Shown: positions 1 through 10,330 of the stretch, piece by piece | Layout: each line of letters starts with the position of its first letter | Numbering within the stretch: position 1 is the stretch's first letter | Assembly (NCBI GenBank): GCA_049999725.1 | Contig: JBNGIS010017725.1 | Span: 1-64,000, forward strand | Direction: 5' to 3' | Length of the DNA stretch: 64,000 bases | Source of the DNA: Haplomitrium mnioides | Lineage: Eukaryota > Marchantiophyta > Haplomitriopsida > Calobryales | Translations under genes and position numbers: made by a program | The notes under the pieces: generated by a model | Told to the model about the DNA's origin: nothing | Seen by the model: only the letters and a program-made list of their open reading frames with translations | Databases searched by the model: none

Positions 1-29
<29 letters not shown>
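1..29. repeat. (AT)n microsatellite
   Basis: The window opens inside a perfect AT dinucleotide run, so its true length is unknown. It has no coding content. Confidence 0.95.
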
Positions 30-32
<3 letters not shown>

Positions 33-3000
33 CCCCAAAGTGAAATGTCAGCCAGCTCAAAGCAACGCTGCGAGAGGTTTTTCAAATTCCTTGGGTACGT
101 ACGTTCACATGATCTCTGCAGAGTGGAATTGGCGATGCAAGGGTATGCTTTTGCGACTAATGAGGTGTAACGAGAGAAGTGCTATGCTCGACGCCAAGGC
201 GGAACCAGGCTTATCGACGAATTCAGGAAGAAATAAGAGATCTGGGCGAGGGACGAACGTTGTGATTGGCAGAAGCTCGCCATTGCATGAACTCGGCGGT
301 TGCAATCAAATGGAAAAAATATGGGAAGGAACTCTCCAGATTAGCTACTCAGGAATCCTGAGGGACAGCAAGGGCCTGTAGAGCTTTGTTGAAATTAAAT
401 TTTAAAAAATTGTTAACTTCCTTGGAAAAACAACCTAAGCTGAAGGGCCAATAACTAAACGGTGATGGTACGAGGAGCAAGTGACGGTAACGGCCAAAAT
501 CAGATGGCAGCCAGATCTAGGGAATGGGCAACGGAGGTGAACCTCGAGCGGTGGGGAGCATCGGGCAACGATGATGATAGGGGAAGCAAGGACAACGACG
601 ACCACGATGGCGCACAAAGGGACGAGCAACGATGGGCCACGCCTGGGAGGGAGATCATAGCATAGTAGGAGGAGGCAAGGAAACAGTGAATATGCAATGA
701 GGGTTTTTTGGGTTAGTCCTCCCTTTTTCCTTATCTTTAGTACCCTCTCTCCCTTCCCTCCTTCGGCCACCCTTTCCTTCTTTCCTTTTGCTTCCTCTCC
801 CAGTTTCTTCCCCGGTTTCTTTCCCTTCCTACCTTGTTCTTCTCTTCTTTCTTCCCTTCCTCGTCTCTCTCTTTCCTTCTTGCCTTGCTTCTCTCTCGCT
901 TTCCCTCTTCTTCTCCTCGTTCCTCCCTTTCTGTGGGGATAGAGCGCTACCTCAAAGGCAAGTTCCTTGGACGTCAAAATTCGAAGTGAGTGGGAGGCGA
1001 TGGGAAAAAAAGAGCATTTTATTATGAAAAAACAGCGAGCACAAAGGAGGCGCCGTAGAAAGCCGCTTGCTAGACTAGAAAAGCCACCATCGGCGATCGG
1101 GAAGAACCCACAACAAGGAACAAACAGAGTGAGCAATAGCAAGTTGGGTTGGGTGTGCCAGGCGAGTGTCGCCGGGGAAGAGGGGTCACCAGATCAGAAG
1201 GGGCCATGACTCTCGAGTCTTGATGCAGATGAATTTCAGCAAGACTAGGACCAGAGTAAGGGAATAGAGGAGCCACCGAGCTGAGCCACATCAAGCCTAC
1301 TCAATCCTGGGCACAATAAGTTCATAAGTGGGGCGAAATAGAATGTGGTAGAGAGTCAAATGGGGGCCATCCCCTCAGGGTGCACCTTGTGTTGGAGGAA
1401 TTGCCACAAAAAAGGCCAAAGCAGCAACCATATAAAGCAAGAGCAAAACAAGGCCACTCGGCCACACCAAGGTTGAATTGGAGGAATAGGCTAGCAAGAA
1501 ACGGTCCCCACCAGGGAGCAATCAAGGAGAGATCATCCAGAGGAGCCAAGGAGCACAATCGACCATTCAGGGGGCCATTTAAGAAATCTGCAGCACAAAG
1601 GTGTCCTGAACCAATTCAAGCTTCCTTATGACCAGGGAGAGTAGGATAGGCCAGAACTAGAGAGGGAGGACCCCCAACCGCCTGAACCACAGATGCAACC
1701 TCAGGGAGAGGGACGAACCTCCAAACACACAAGGGCCAAAGGAGAACTCAGAGGGAAGAAAAGGAGAGCTTCCTTAGTTAGCCCAACCAGCGCATAACCA
1801 GACCAAGAAGCATTGTCAGAGGAACGTGATGACCCGAGCACACCATGCACTAGAAGTGGAGCACAAGCAAGGAGGGTGGTTGCATAAAAGCAGAGTCGAG
1901 TGGCCCAAAGGGGACCCCGAGCAACCAACCTGACTAGAGCCAACTTGATTGCGTGAAGGAAGCTGCCACTAAAATCAAAACCATATAAGCCTGAGCAGTC
2001 GAAATCTCACCTCACTGCATCATTGAGGAGATAGCACAAAGTTGAACATGAGAAAAGCTGCAGAAGCAAGGAAGGGAGGAAGCACTACGCAAATCAAGCG
2101 GCCTTTCCCCTTCACTTGCAACAAACCATGGGGTAAGGGCAGAACCACGCCGCTCACCGGCAGAGCGCCACCAATAGCCACACTAAGGAAAGAATCGGTG
2201 GAGTAGGGAAGGGTCATGAGGTACACGAAGCACTGATGGATCCACCATCAAAACAAACAAGGGCCTCGAAAGCACGACCGCGAAGGAAGTAGCCACAAGA
2301 ATGCCAAAAGACACACAAGAAGAGTAGGGTCAAGCCTCAATCTGCACACTAGAAAATAACCTCTAGGAAGAAAATGATGAAGTAGTGAGGTAGAACAAAC
2401 CACAGCTGAAGGCAAGAATGAATGGACATGCAAGGACCTCCTCTCTCTCCACCTACAAAAAGGCAACTCGAAGGAGCTCAAAGACCACACGCAAGCCCCA
2501 GAAGAAACCATGGAAGCAGCTGAAGAAGGAGAGCGAGGCGGTATCACGGGAGCAACAAAATGAACCAGCAAGGAGGAGGAAAAAGCCCTAAACCCCCAAC
2601 TAAGCCTAGAACCTCAGAATGGCAAACAAACGGCCAACTTAGTGAAGGAAGAGCACCTCCACACCCTTTGTCGGGCGCATAGACTAGCGTCGAGCAAGAG
2701 AAAACAATCAGAGGGAGGCCACACTAGCACTTACCAAGAATCGCAGGAAAAAGGAAGGAACCGCAAGAGAAGTAACCTGCGCCACAAGGAAAGAAGCAAA
2801 GTCGAGTGAGGAGACCCAAACCCAATCCTAAAATGATCGCACGCAAGGGGTAGCCTCCAGAGAAGAAAGCCCACCCACACATAAAATTCCAACTATCCAC
2901 TATTCAGCCTTTGAAGAGCTAGTAAAACCAGCTAAATGAAAACAAAGACAGCAAGGAAGAAACTTAACAAAGGGACGTAACAAGAAAGGATAGGAAGGAA

Positions 3001-4261
3001 GAATGCGCCAAAGGGGGATTGTCGCCACTCCACAATGGCGTTCAGCTAACACAAAGGATTGAATGTGCAGAAATTAACGTGCGAGTGTTGTGATTGGGGA
3101 TCCAAGGAAAAATTCGGCTCTGGCTCATCTCAAATTGCCATTCGCTTACGAAAATTCAAACCTTTGGGTGCTAAATTTGGTGTTGCAAATTCTGAAATTG
3201 ATAGTGGGGATTGCAGGTAAAGTCAGAATTTAAGGGAAGGCTGAAGATTCAAGTTGTTTGTGGAGGAAAAAATCGTTGGATCACCTCTGAGCGTGACAGG
3301 GGAACCTCCAGGGTGAGTCAAGAAATTGGCTGCACATAGATCAACCACTACCTGACACAAGGCAATTGGCGCTAGAGGCAGGGAGGTATAGTGAGGGAGA
3401 GGCCTCATTGTGGGGATTGGATCATCACTAGGAGCAAGCAAGAGAGAAGGAGCCTTGGAGGGGTTGAGGTAAGAATTCGGGAGCAAGCGTGGGGATGTAG
3501 TGGAGAGGGGACCTGGACCAATGCAGGTGTACTCAACAGAAGCAAGAGGCTTCTCTGGAGGTGGACTCGCCTATGCAACAAGGATACTTGGCTGCAATCG
3601 CAACTTCTAAAGCCTCCTGAATCTAGAGGCCACCAGGGTAAGTCTATCTCAATCCCAAACTTTCAGCATTTTGGAGGTTTAATTGGGAGCTACAACCAAG
3701 TGGAGGAGAAAATCCCCCCTGTTTGCCACAGAGGGTGAGCTCGGAAAGAGCATATCATCTGAAGGAGGGGCGTTGGCAAAAAATCAAGTTGGTTCACTGA
3801 TCATTGCAAGCCAGTTGCAAGGCGGCGTCTTCTTGAGAGGGGAGTGCGCATCAAGAGGGCAACAAGGGTGAGTGGGTGACTGATGGTAGAGAGGGCCACC
3901 TCCCTTGCTGGGGAGTAAAAAGTTAACGCCTCTGGACGACGGATGTGAAAACTATCTGTTAGGGGTGGGTGAGTATGCTTGAGATTGTGCAAGTTGGGAA
4001 GAAGTAGACAAGAGGAAGCAGGCCCGAACCACTAGCAGGGCAGTGCCAGGGACCTGGACGTTGTTGGAGGTGGAGTTGAGGTTGCGAAGACAGGTGGAGA
4101 TTTCTTGGAGTGTTACGTAGTTGCAGGCCAGGGGACCAGAGTAGCATAGTAGCTTGTGTGATTTGGCAGCCACCAATGTGGCTTGTAAATCTGCCCATTC
4201 AAGGTAGAGAAAATATGCAATAAAGCGACCTGTAGGCCAACCAACATTCATTGTAAGGGAT
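30..4261. other. Anonymous sequence, no gene recognised
   Basis: I see no conserved protein, RNA gene or paired repeat in this stretch. Open frames are short, occur on both strands and overlap one another. Their translations are low-complexity (Ser/Leu/Pro-rich or basic) and look like by-products of base composition. From about 1000 to 3000 the plus strand is purine-rich. Around 3200-4000 there are several GGGTGAGT-like words with no coding frame to splice. It may be very old retrotransposon or LTR material, but nothing visible proves that. Confidence 0.4.
700..945 (+). repeat. Pyrimidine (CT-rich) tract
   Basis: About 245 bp of the plus strand is almost only C and T, made of irregular CTTCC, TTCCC and CTCT words. 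The open frames across it (Pro/Leu/Phe/Ser-rich) are a composition effect. A similar tract lies at 25474-25790. Confidence 0.7.
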
Positions 4262-5225
4262 TGTTGGAAATATCAAAACGTTTTTGATATATTGCAGTAG
4301 AAAAAAACCACTTTAGATGAGAATCGTGAGAAAAGGGAAAGAGAAAAACGTGAGCTCGCTGAAGGGGTTTGCTTGACAGCAGATTCGCAAACTCCTTCCA
4401 GACACGAAATGCAGGTCAACTTCTAGACAAGAAAACGCAGGTCGACTTGAAGACACGAAAATGCAGGTCGACTTGAAGACACGAAAACGCCACCTCCTTC
4501 TGGAAACGAAAATGCGACCTCCTTCTCGACGTGACCTCCTTCCAGAGATCAAAACGCGACCTGCTTCAAACACGAAATGTGACCTCCTCCATACATGAAC
4601 GAGACCTCCTTCACGAGATTAAAATGTGAGTTGACTTCCCAGGGCAAATCTCATCTGCTCGCGATTTGTTCTTATGCACCCAAAAACGTTGTGACCTCCC
4701 GTGAATACACATAAGTAGGATACAAGAAATGTGTTTGCAATGAGGATGCGTAGAGCTCCTCTTCTTCAGTATTATCAGCAAAATACAACTCCAGCCAAAG
4801 GTTGGATTTCTATGGGCACCCCTGTTCAAAATCTGTGGGCACTTGAATCAATACATGTGAAGGAGACTTTTTCCACGAGTATGGACAAGAGCTACACATG
4901 CAGTTTTCACCTACACCCCTATGTCTTTTCTGTGTTCTAACTTTTGCAAGGGACAAGAATCATTAATGGTCTCTCAGGAGAGTCTTGGTGCTAACACATG
5001 TCACCACCAGGTGCCTCCACATGACACTATCCCTAAAACCTTCTCTAAACTAGCTAGGAGCAAAACTAGAGAGAAACTAATGCCTATACAAACATCATGC
5101 CCAGGATCATCATTTGAGCATAATGTACAGAAGAAAATGTGCATCACATCACTTCACAAAGGAAGCATATTGCAGGAATGCCTAAGCAGGATCAGGCAAT
5201 TCCTCTGAGCTGCCAATTTCCAACA
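4262..5225 (-). repeat. C1 3' LTR
   Basis: A 964 bp LTR starting TGTTGGAAAT and ending ATTTCCAACA, giving a perfect 8-base terminal inverted repeat (TGTTGGAA/TTCCAACA). It pairs along its whole length with 8374-9371 but has visible substitutions. It lacks one copy of a 34 bp unit that is doubled in the other LTR. Confidence 0.93.
4388..4625. repeat. Degenerate ~30 bp minisatellite inside C1 LTR
   Basis: About seven to eight imperfect units built on CTTC-AGACACGAAAAYGC followed by AGGTCGACTT or GACCTCCTT. The matching array is at about 8504-8750 in the other LTR, so it predates the insertion. Confidence 0.75.
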
Positions 5226-5234
5226 CTCCCACTC
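5226..5234 (-). promoter_or_regulatory. C1 polypurine tract
   Basis: On the minus strand GAGTGGGAG abuts the first base of the 3' LTR (TGTTGG). Position and composition fit the plus-strand primer of reverse transcription. It is short and contains one T. Confidence 0.7.
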
Positions 5235-5372
5235 AGCAAATGATTTGCACACCAAGCATCCCTCAGCAAGCCTACGTGTTTGCCGCTTGTCATTGCCTTG
5301 GTCTTTGAGTGATAGGTTGGATTCTACCCCAACGATATGTAATCTTGATTATCTTCACAAATGGTGGTGGGT

Positions 5373-7500
5373 TTATCGAGTCTGAAAACCCAAGCATCCT
5401 CCCATTGGTAAAGCACACCCTGATGCAGACTTTCCATCATCCTTGCTTCCTGCATAATCAGAGTCACTATATCCGATCAGTGAATTGTTGTTGATTAGAG
5501 TGGATTCCATACATCCATTGTACTCTAGAGCATGATCCTTGGAGCCTTGAAGGTACCTGAAAATTCCTTTCATTGCAAGCCAATGAGTCATCCCTAGATT
5601 GGACACAAACCTTGAGGCAACTCCTAATGTATAGCATTATTCAGAAAGCCTACTGCACTTCAGCCTCCCTTTTGTACCAGATCCCATCCTTGATTCATTT
5701 CATACCAGCTTCTAATGGAGTGTAGACTGCCTTGCAATCTCCTATTCCATTCCTTTCAGAAATTTTCCTAATACAGACCTTTTGATTTAGTGTGATCTTC
5801 CTTGCATGTCTATCCCTCTGAACATGTATTCCAAGAAGAGAGTGAATCTCCTATAGGTCTGTCATTTCAAATGTCACCTCCAGGTCCTTGACCTGATTCA
5901 ACTGCTCAAGATCACTGCTCATCATCACTATGTTATCTACATAGCTGACAAAACTCAATGTGTATCTCCCTCTCTCCACTATGATCTGCATAATTCCTAA
6001 AGTTCTTTTTCAGATGTGTGTCAATCTGCTAGTACCATGCCCTAGATGCTTGCTTGAGGCCATATATAATGCCTTGTTTTTATCTACACACAAAGCATTC
6101 TTTCCTCTCACAACAAATTCTTCTTGCTGCTGCATATAGATCTCTCACTCAAGGTCTCCATTCAAGAATTCCATCTCGACATCCACTTGAGGTGCTTCCC
6201 AGTCCATCATTGCAGCAATAGCCAGCAGGCACCTGATTGAAGAAAATTTTGCAACTGGTGCAAAGGTTTATATGTTAACCACCTCGACCATCTCTGTAAA
6301 TCCTTTGGCAACCAGCCTTGCCTTGTAACTTCCACAGACCCATTAACTTGGTACTTGACCTTCAGTACCCACTAACACCTCATGGCTTTTCTCTCCTTGG
6401 GCAACTTGGTTTGGAGTTCAGGTCTGGTTTTATGGAGTGAATAAACTCCTTAGAAACCACCTCCCATGCCAGGGTATCCTCCCTGAACAACACCTCCTTT
6501 AGTGTTTGTGGATCATCACCATGGTCACATTGATTCCCAATGTTTCTGGCACTACTAGATCCATTGTTACTGGCTATTTTCTCAACCAACCTGAACACTT
6601 GGCACAACATTCTCTCTTTCCACAAATGTCCTCTCATACACCACTGGTACTCCCACTATTGGAATGATTCCTAGCATTGTCTCCAATTTCAGACTATATC
6701 CCAGATGTGAGGTGCCTGGCACGTCACTTGTGTACTTCACCATTATCTCCTTTCCTTTAGAGATCCCAACCTGCTTCTTTGCCAATTGTAGGTGACTTGC
6801 TTGTAAAATCCTCTCACAATCATCAAACACTACTTCCTAACCCTTGAATATCTGCTTTGTCTCACAATAGAATAGCATGAACCCCTTGCAGTTCTTCCCA
6901 ATATGGTTTTGAATGCAACTTCCCTCATAGTTCTTGAGGTACTAATGCATATAGCTAAAAAATCTTAGATGTGAAACATCAGGCTACTTACCTGACCACA
7001 CTTCCTCTGGTGTCATGTTGCTCACAGCCTTGGTGCACCGATTCCTGAGCGAGATTGTTGTGTTCACAGCCTTAGCCCAGAAAATCCTCTGGATGTACCT
7101 TGCATAGAAAATGCTTCCTTGAATTCTCCATGATCATCCTATACATCCTTCCTACCACACTGTTCTGTGATAGAGAATCCCTTGCTGTGAGTTGTGCTTG
7201 ATCCTATGCTTTCTTAGATTGATCCATACTCTCTTAGAAAGCTTTCAACCCCTTGGACATATACTCCCTTCCCCATCTGTATAGAGTTTCTTCACCATAA
7301 TTTTCTTGGCCCTTTCTGATACATTAACTACTAGTCCAAAACTCACAGTGTCTCAAAAGTCCAGTCTAGACATGATGCCCTTCTATCTCAAGGTGTTCAA
7401 ACTGTGAGCTCCAAATGTCCAAGCCTTTCATGCCACAAGTGGCACACTCCATAGATCATTGACAGTCTAGTCCAGGATCCATGCCTTTCTACCTCAAACG
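5373..7500 (-). pseudogene. C1 pol remnant: pre-integrase, integrase, RT, RNase H (copia)
   Basis: This would encode the enzymes that reverse-transcribe and integrate the element. Reading the minus strand downward and hopping frames, I see LWHERLGHL (GAG-pre-integrase) near 7410-7440. Next is an integrase region whose end reads MTPEEVWSG (about 6990-7020). RT follows with APVAKFSSIR and DWEAPQVDVEMEFLNGDLE (about 6150-6280). The RT active-site box lies at 5932-5943, and RNase H contains YSDSDYAGSKDDGKSASG (5373-5606). Many stops and frameshifts interrupt it. The RT box reads YVDN where the family has YVDD, so the second catalytic aspartate is lost. The rest of RNase H beyond the SASG block is missing. 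It is a non-functional fossil. Confidence 0.88.
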
Positions 7501-7501
7501 T

Positions 7502-8324
7502 ATTCTATGACATCATCTGGCTCCTTGAAAGCAATATTGACATGTTCCTTTGCCTGCTTGTCCTTGCCATCCTTTTCAAGTCTCTTCCCTTGATCCTTGT
7601 TTTTCTTGGGACAATTTCTTGCATAGTGGCCAGGCTTGTTACAATAGAAACAATTTCAACTTGGTGAGTTACCCCCCTTCGAGGACTTCCCATCTTGGAA
7701 CTTCTTGGCCTCCTTACCTATTGTGAACAAGGAAAAACTCTGTTCAGGTCCACCCAGATGCTCTTTCCTCCTGATTTCTTTAGCCAAGAGCCTAGTACTT
7801 GCTTCATCTAAAGTCAACCCGCTCATATTGCTCTCTAGTGAGTGCAACAAAATATCATATGATTCAGGTAAACTTGCCAGCAAGACTTGTACAAACATCT
7901 CCTCCTTGAGACTTGGGTTGATTGACAACAATTGCTCCACCAGATTTTTGACCTTCATAGTGTGATCACCCATGCTGTCATCTTCTACAAATCTTAGATT
8001 CAGGAGCTTCCTCCTCAAGTATGTGGTAGCAAAAGCCCCTCCTTGCTCATAAGCCTTCCTAAGGTTGTTCCAAACCTCACATGAAGTAGTGAGGTTTCTC
8101 ACTTGGGTAAATTGTTTTTTACCCAAACTCAGGCAGATTAGGATTTGAGCATGCCTATCTGCTTGGATCCACATTGCAATTTCCTCCTCAATGGCATTCC
8201 TCCCACTAGGTTTACGAATATCACCATTCACATACCTCCATAATCCTTTCAACTTAAGGATTAGTTGCATCTTGGCTTTCCAATCTAGAAAATCTGCACC
8301 TTCAAAATTTTCAATGGAAAACAT
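7502..8324 (-). pseudogene. C1 gag (copia-type, UBN2-like) with CCHC zinc knuckle
   Basis: Gag packages element RNA into cytoplasmic particles. The frame opens at ATG 8324 and runs 222 codons to a TGA, then continues in the same frame for about 50 codons. The N-terminal part (MFSIENFEGADFLDWKAKMQ and what follows) has the look of plant copia gag: FxGxDFxxWKxKM, then a helical middle with LLASLPESYD. Just after the TGA, at 7611-7652, is an intact CX2CX4HX4C knuckle (CFYCNKPGHYARNC). The TGA sits where a tryptophan is plausible (TGG to TGA), so a single transition separates this from a complete gag. It is the best-preserved coding stretch in the element. Confidence 0.87.
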
Positions 8325-8360
8325 GCTAGAGGTACCAACACTTGCATCCCCTATCGAGAG

Positions 8361-8373
8361 TAGGCCTATAACC
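8361..8373 (-). promoter_or_regulatory. C1 primer-binding site (decayed)
   Basis: Immediately inside the 5' LTR the minus strand reads GGTTATAGGCC. This resembles the initiator-tRNA-Met complement common in copia elements (TGGTATCAGAGC) with the first base lost and some changes. The assignment rests mainly on position. Confidence 0.45.
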
Positions 8374-8772
8374 TGTTGAAAATATCAAAACGTTTTTGAT
8401 ATATTGCAGTAGCGAAAAACCACTTTCGATGAGAATCGTGAGAAAAGAGAAAGGGAAAAATGTGAGCTCATTGAAGGGGTTTGTCTGACAGCAAATTTGC
8501 GAACTCCTTCCAGACACAAAACGCACGTCAACTTCCAGACAAGAAAACTCAGGTCGACTTGCAGACACAAAAACACAGGTCTACTTAAAGACACGAAAAC
8601 GCCACCTCCTTCTAGATACAAAAACACGACCTCCTTCTGAACCTGACATCCTTCCAGAGATGTAAACGTGACTTGCTTCAGACACAAAACACGACCTCCT
8701 TCCAGGCACGAGCGCGACCTCCTTCACGAGATGAAAACGCCAGTTGACTTTCTAGGGCAAATTGCATCTACT

Positions 8773-8840
8773 CGCAATTTGCTCTTATGCACCAAAACGC
8801 TGTGTTCGCAATTTGCTCTTATGCACCCAAAAATGTTGCC
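8773..8840. repeat. 34 bp tandem duplication in C1 5' LTR
   Basis: Two adjacent copies of a 34 bp unit starting CGCAATTTGCTCTTATGCAC, nearly identical. The 3' LTR has one copy, so the duplication arose after insertion. Confidence 0.85.
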
Positions 8841-8918
8841 ACCTCCCTTGAATGCACAAAAACGGGCTACAAGAAATGTGTTTGCAATGAGGATGCGTAG
8901 AGCTCCTCTTCTTCAATA

Positions 8919-8925
8919 TTATATA
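8919..8925 (-). promoter_or_regulatory. Candidate TATA box of C1 5' LTR
   Basis: TATATAA on the minus strand, within the 5' LTR. The matching place in the 3' LTR (about 4770) is mutated and no longer reads TATATAA. This is sequence likeness only. Confidence 0.4.
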
Positions 8926-9479
8926 CAAAATACAATACCAGTTAGAGGTTGGATTTCTATGGGCACCTTTGCTCAAAATTTGTGGGTGCTTGAATCAGTG
9001 TAGGTGAAGGAGACTTTTTCCATGAGTATGGACAAGAGCTGCACATGCAGTTTTCACCTACACCCCTATGTCTTTTCTGTGTTCTAACTTTTGCAAGGAA
9101 CAAGAATCATTAATGGTCCCTCATGAGAGTTATGGTGCCTCCACATGGCACTATCCCTAAAACCATCTGTAAACTAGCTAGGAGCTAAACTAGAGAGAAG
9201 CTAATGCCTATACAAACATCATGCTCAGGATCATCACTTGAGTATAATGTACAACAGAAAATGTGCATCTTATCACTTCACAAAGGAAGCATGTTGTAGG
9301 AATGCCTGACCAAAATTAGGCAATTTCTCTGATCCACCAGCAACAAAACTGTGAGCTGCCAATTTCCAACATGGACAACGGTGGAAAGGCAAGTTTGGCA
9401 CTAAATCGACCCCTCCTATGGCCAAGAATCCCTGAATTAAGAGAAGCTTACTAGGACATGGGAGCACTTGGGTGTTGTC

Positions 9480-10330
9480 AGGCTTAACCCAAGCCCAACT
9501 TGGTCACATGAAATTTTTACAATGTCATGCCTATGAGCTCAATGCAAGCATCTATACAAAAAATATACATGGGCCAGCTACTCCAACACCCTTACTTTAC
9601 CCCTCACTGCACTCTCTTATTACTCTACAGAGCCTCTAATGAGTATACACACTTATTTACAATAGAATTTATACATCACATCTACACTAATCACACAACA
9701 AAAGCAATAGAGCACCGACAACCAGCAACACTCTGACACCACCACAATTACTCTCGCGGCACTTCGCACTTTAGCCCCCTACTCACGCACCCTATCCAAA
9801 TAGTTTATTCGCTTCTATCGCTAGAAGGTCTTGCTTTTACTTCTACAAGCTCGGAAGAGGTCTTGTTTAACTTCCACTGCTAGAAGACAGTTCTCATGAC
9901 TACACGAACCCACTCCATCCGAGACCTTGACCATATCTTCTTCGCAGTGTGCGGGTACTAACGCAGCCACCCTTTGCCTCAACCCCTTTTGAATGACTTA
10001 CGAGCAGCGCCATCCTAGTGCTTCTAGAGGTGACGCTTCTACAAAATCATGAGCTGAGACGACACCATGACCCCCCTTGGTTGCCTCTCATGAATCTTGG
10101 GTTGAGCGAACTCTTTTCTCACTCAAGCATTGATCCACCTGAGAACCCTGGTCCGCCTTGAAGAATGAGTACACTTGGGTTGCCATAGCCTTTAGGGCCT
10201 CATGCCCAGCTTTTTTTAGTGCCCCACTAGTCCACCTCCACTCCTAGTAGCCCTCTCATGTGAGAGAACACTCGCTTGAATTGAAGGGTAACTAAAATCT
10301 GCTCTATGTTCTTCTTTGGCCCCCTTGCAC
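9480..10330 (-). repeat. LTR relic related to the G1/G2 LTR family
   Basis: The reverse complement follows the order of words in the G1 5' LTR from about 29710 to 30360: AAGCGAGTGT, GGAGGTGGACT, GCTGCGTTAGT, GAAGAAGA, GTGGAAGTTAAA, GAAGTAAA. It is a partial, strongly diverged copy with no detectable interior. It is closer to the relic at 23150-23745 than to G1. Confidence 0.6.

Larger units (their letters stand above)
4262..9371 (-). mobile_element. C1: degenerate Ty1/copia LTR retrotransposon
   Basis: Two direct repeats of 964 and 998 bp, each bounded by TGTTG...CAACA, enclose about 3.15 kb of minus-strand coding remnants. The order is the copia order: gag with CCHC knuckle, GAG-pre-integrase, integrase, reverse transcriptase, RNase H. 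A complete copia interior is usually over 4 kb, so about a quarter is missing; losses are visible around protease and at the end of RNase H. The 5' LTR is the right-hand copy. The five bases outside each end (GGGAT and TGGAC) match at only three positions, so the target-site duplication is decayed or absent. The element cannot be autonomous. Confidence 0.93.
8374..9371 (-). repeat. C1 5' LTR
   Basis: A 998 bp LTR starting TGTTGAAAAT and ending ATTTCCAACA. It aligns throughout with 4262-5225. The 34 bp length difference equals one duplicated unit at 8773-8840. It carries the promoter for the minus-strand transcript. Confidence 0.93.

Noticed and set aside
435-1142. A 235-codon minus-strand open frame rich in Arg, Lys, Glu and Gly
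   Set aside because: It runs through the CT tract, whose complement codes for Lys/Arg/Glu/Gly in any frame; a composition artefact.
2248-2571. A 107-codon minus-strand open frame with hydrophobic and Cys-rich character
   Set aside because: No domain or signal that I recognise, and no neighbouring coding evidence.
4257-9376. Target-site duplication for C1
   Set aside because: GGGAT and TGGAC agree at three of five positions only, which is not enough to claim a duplication.
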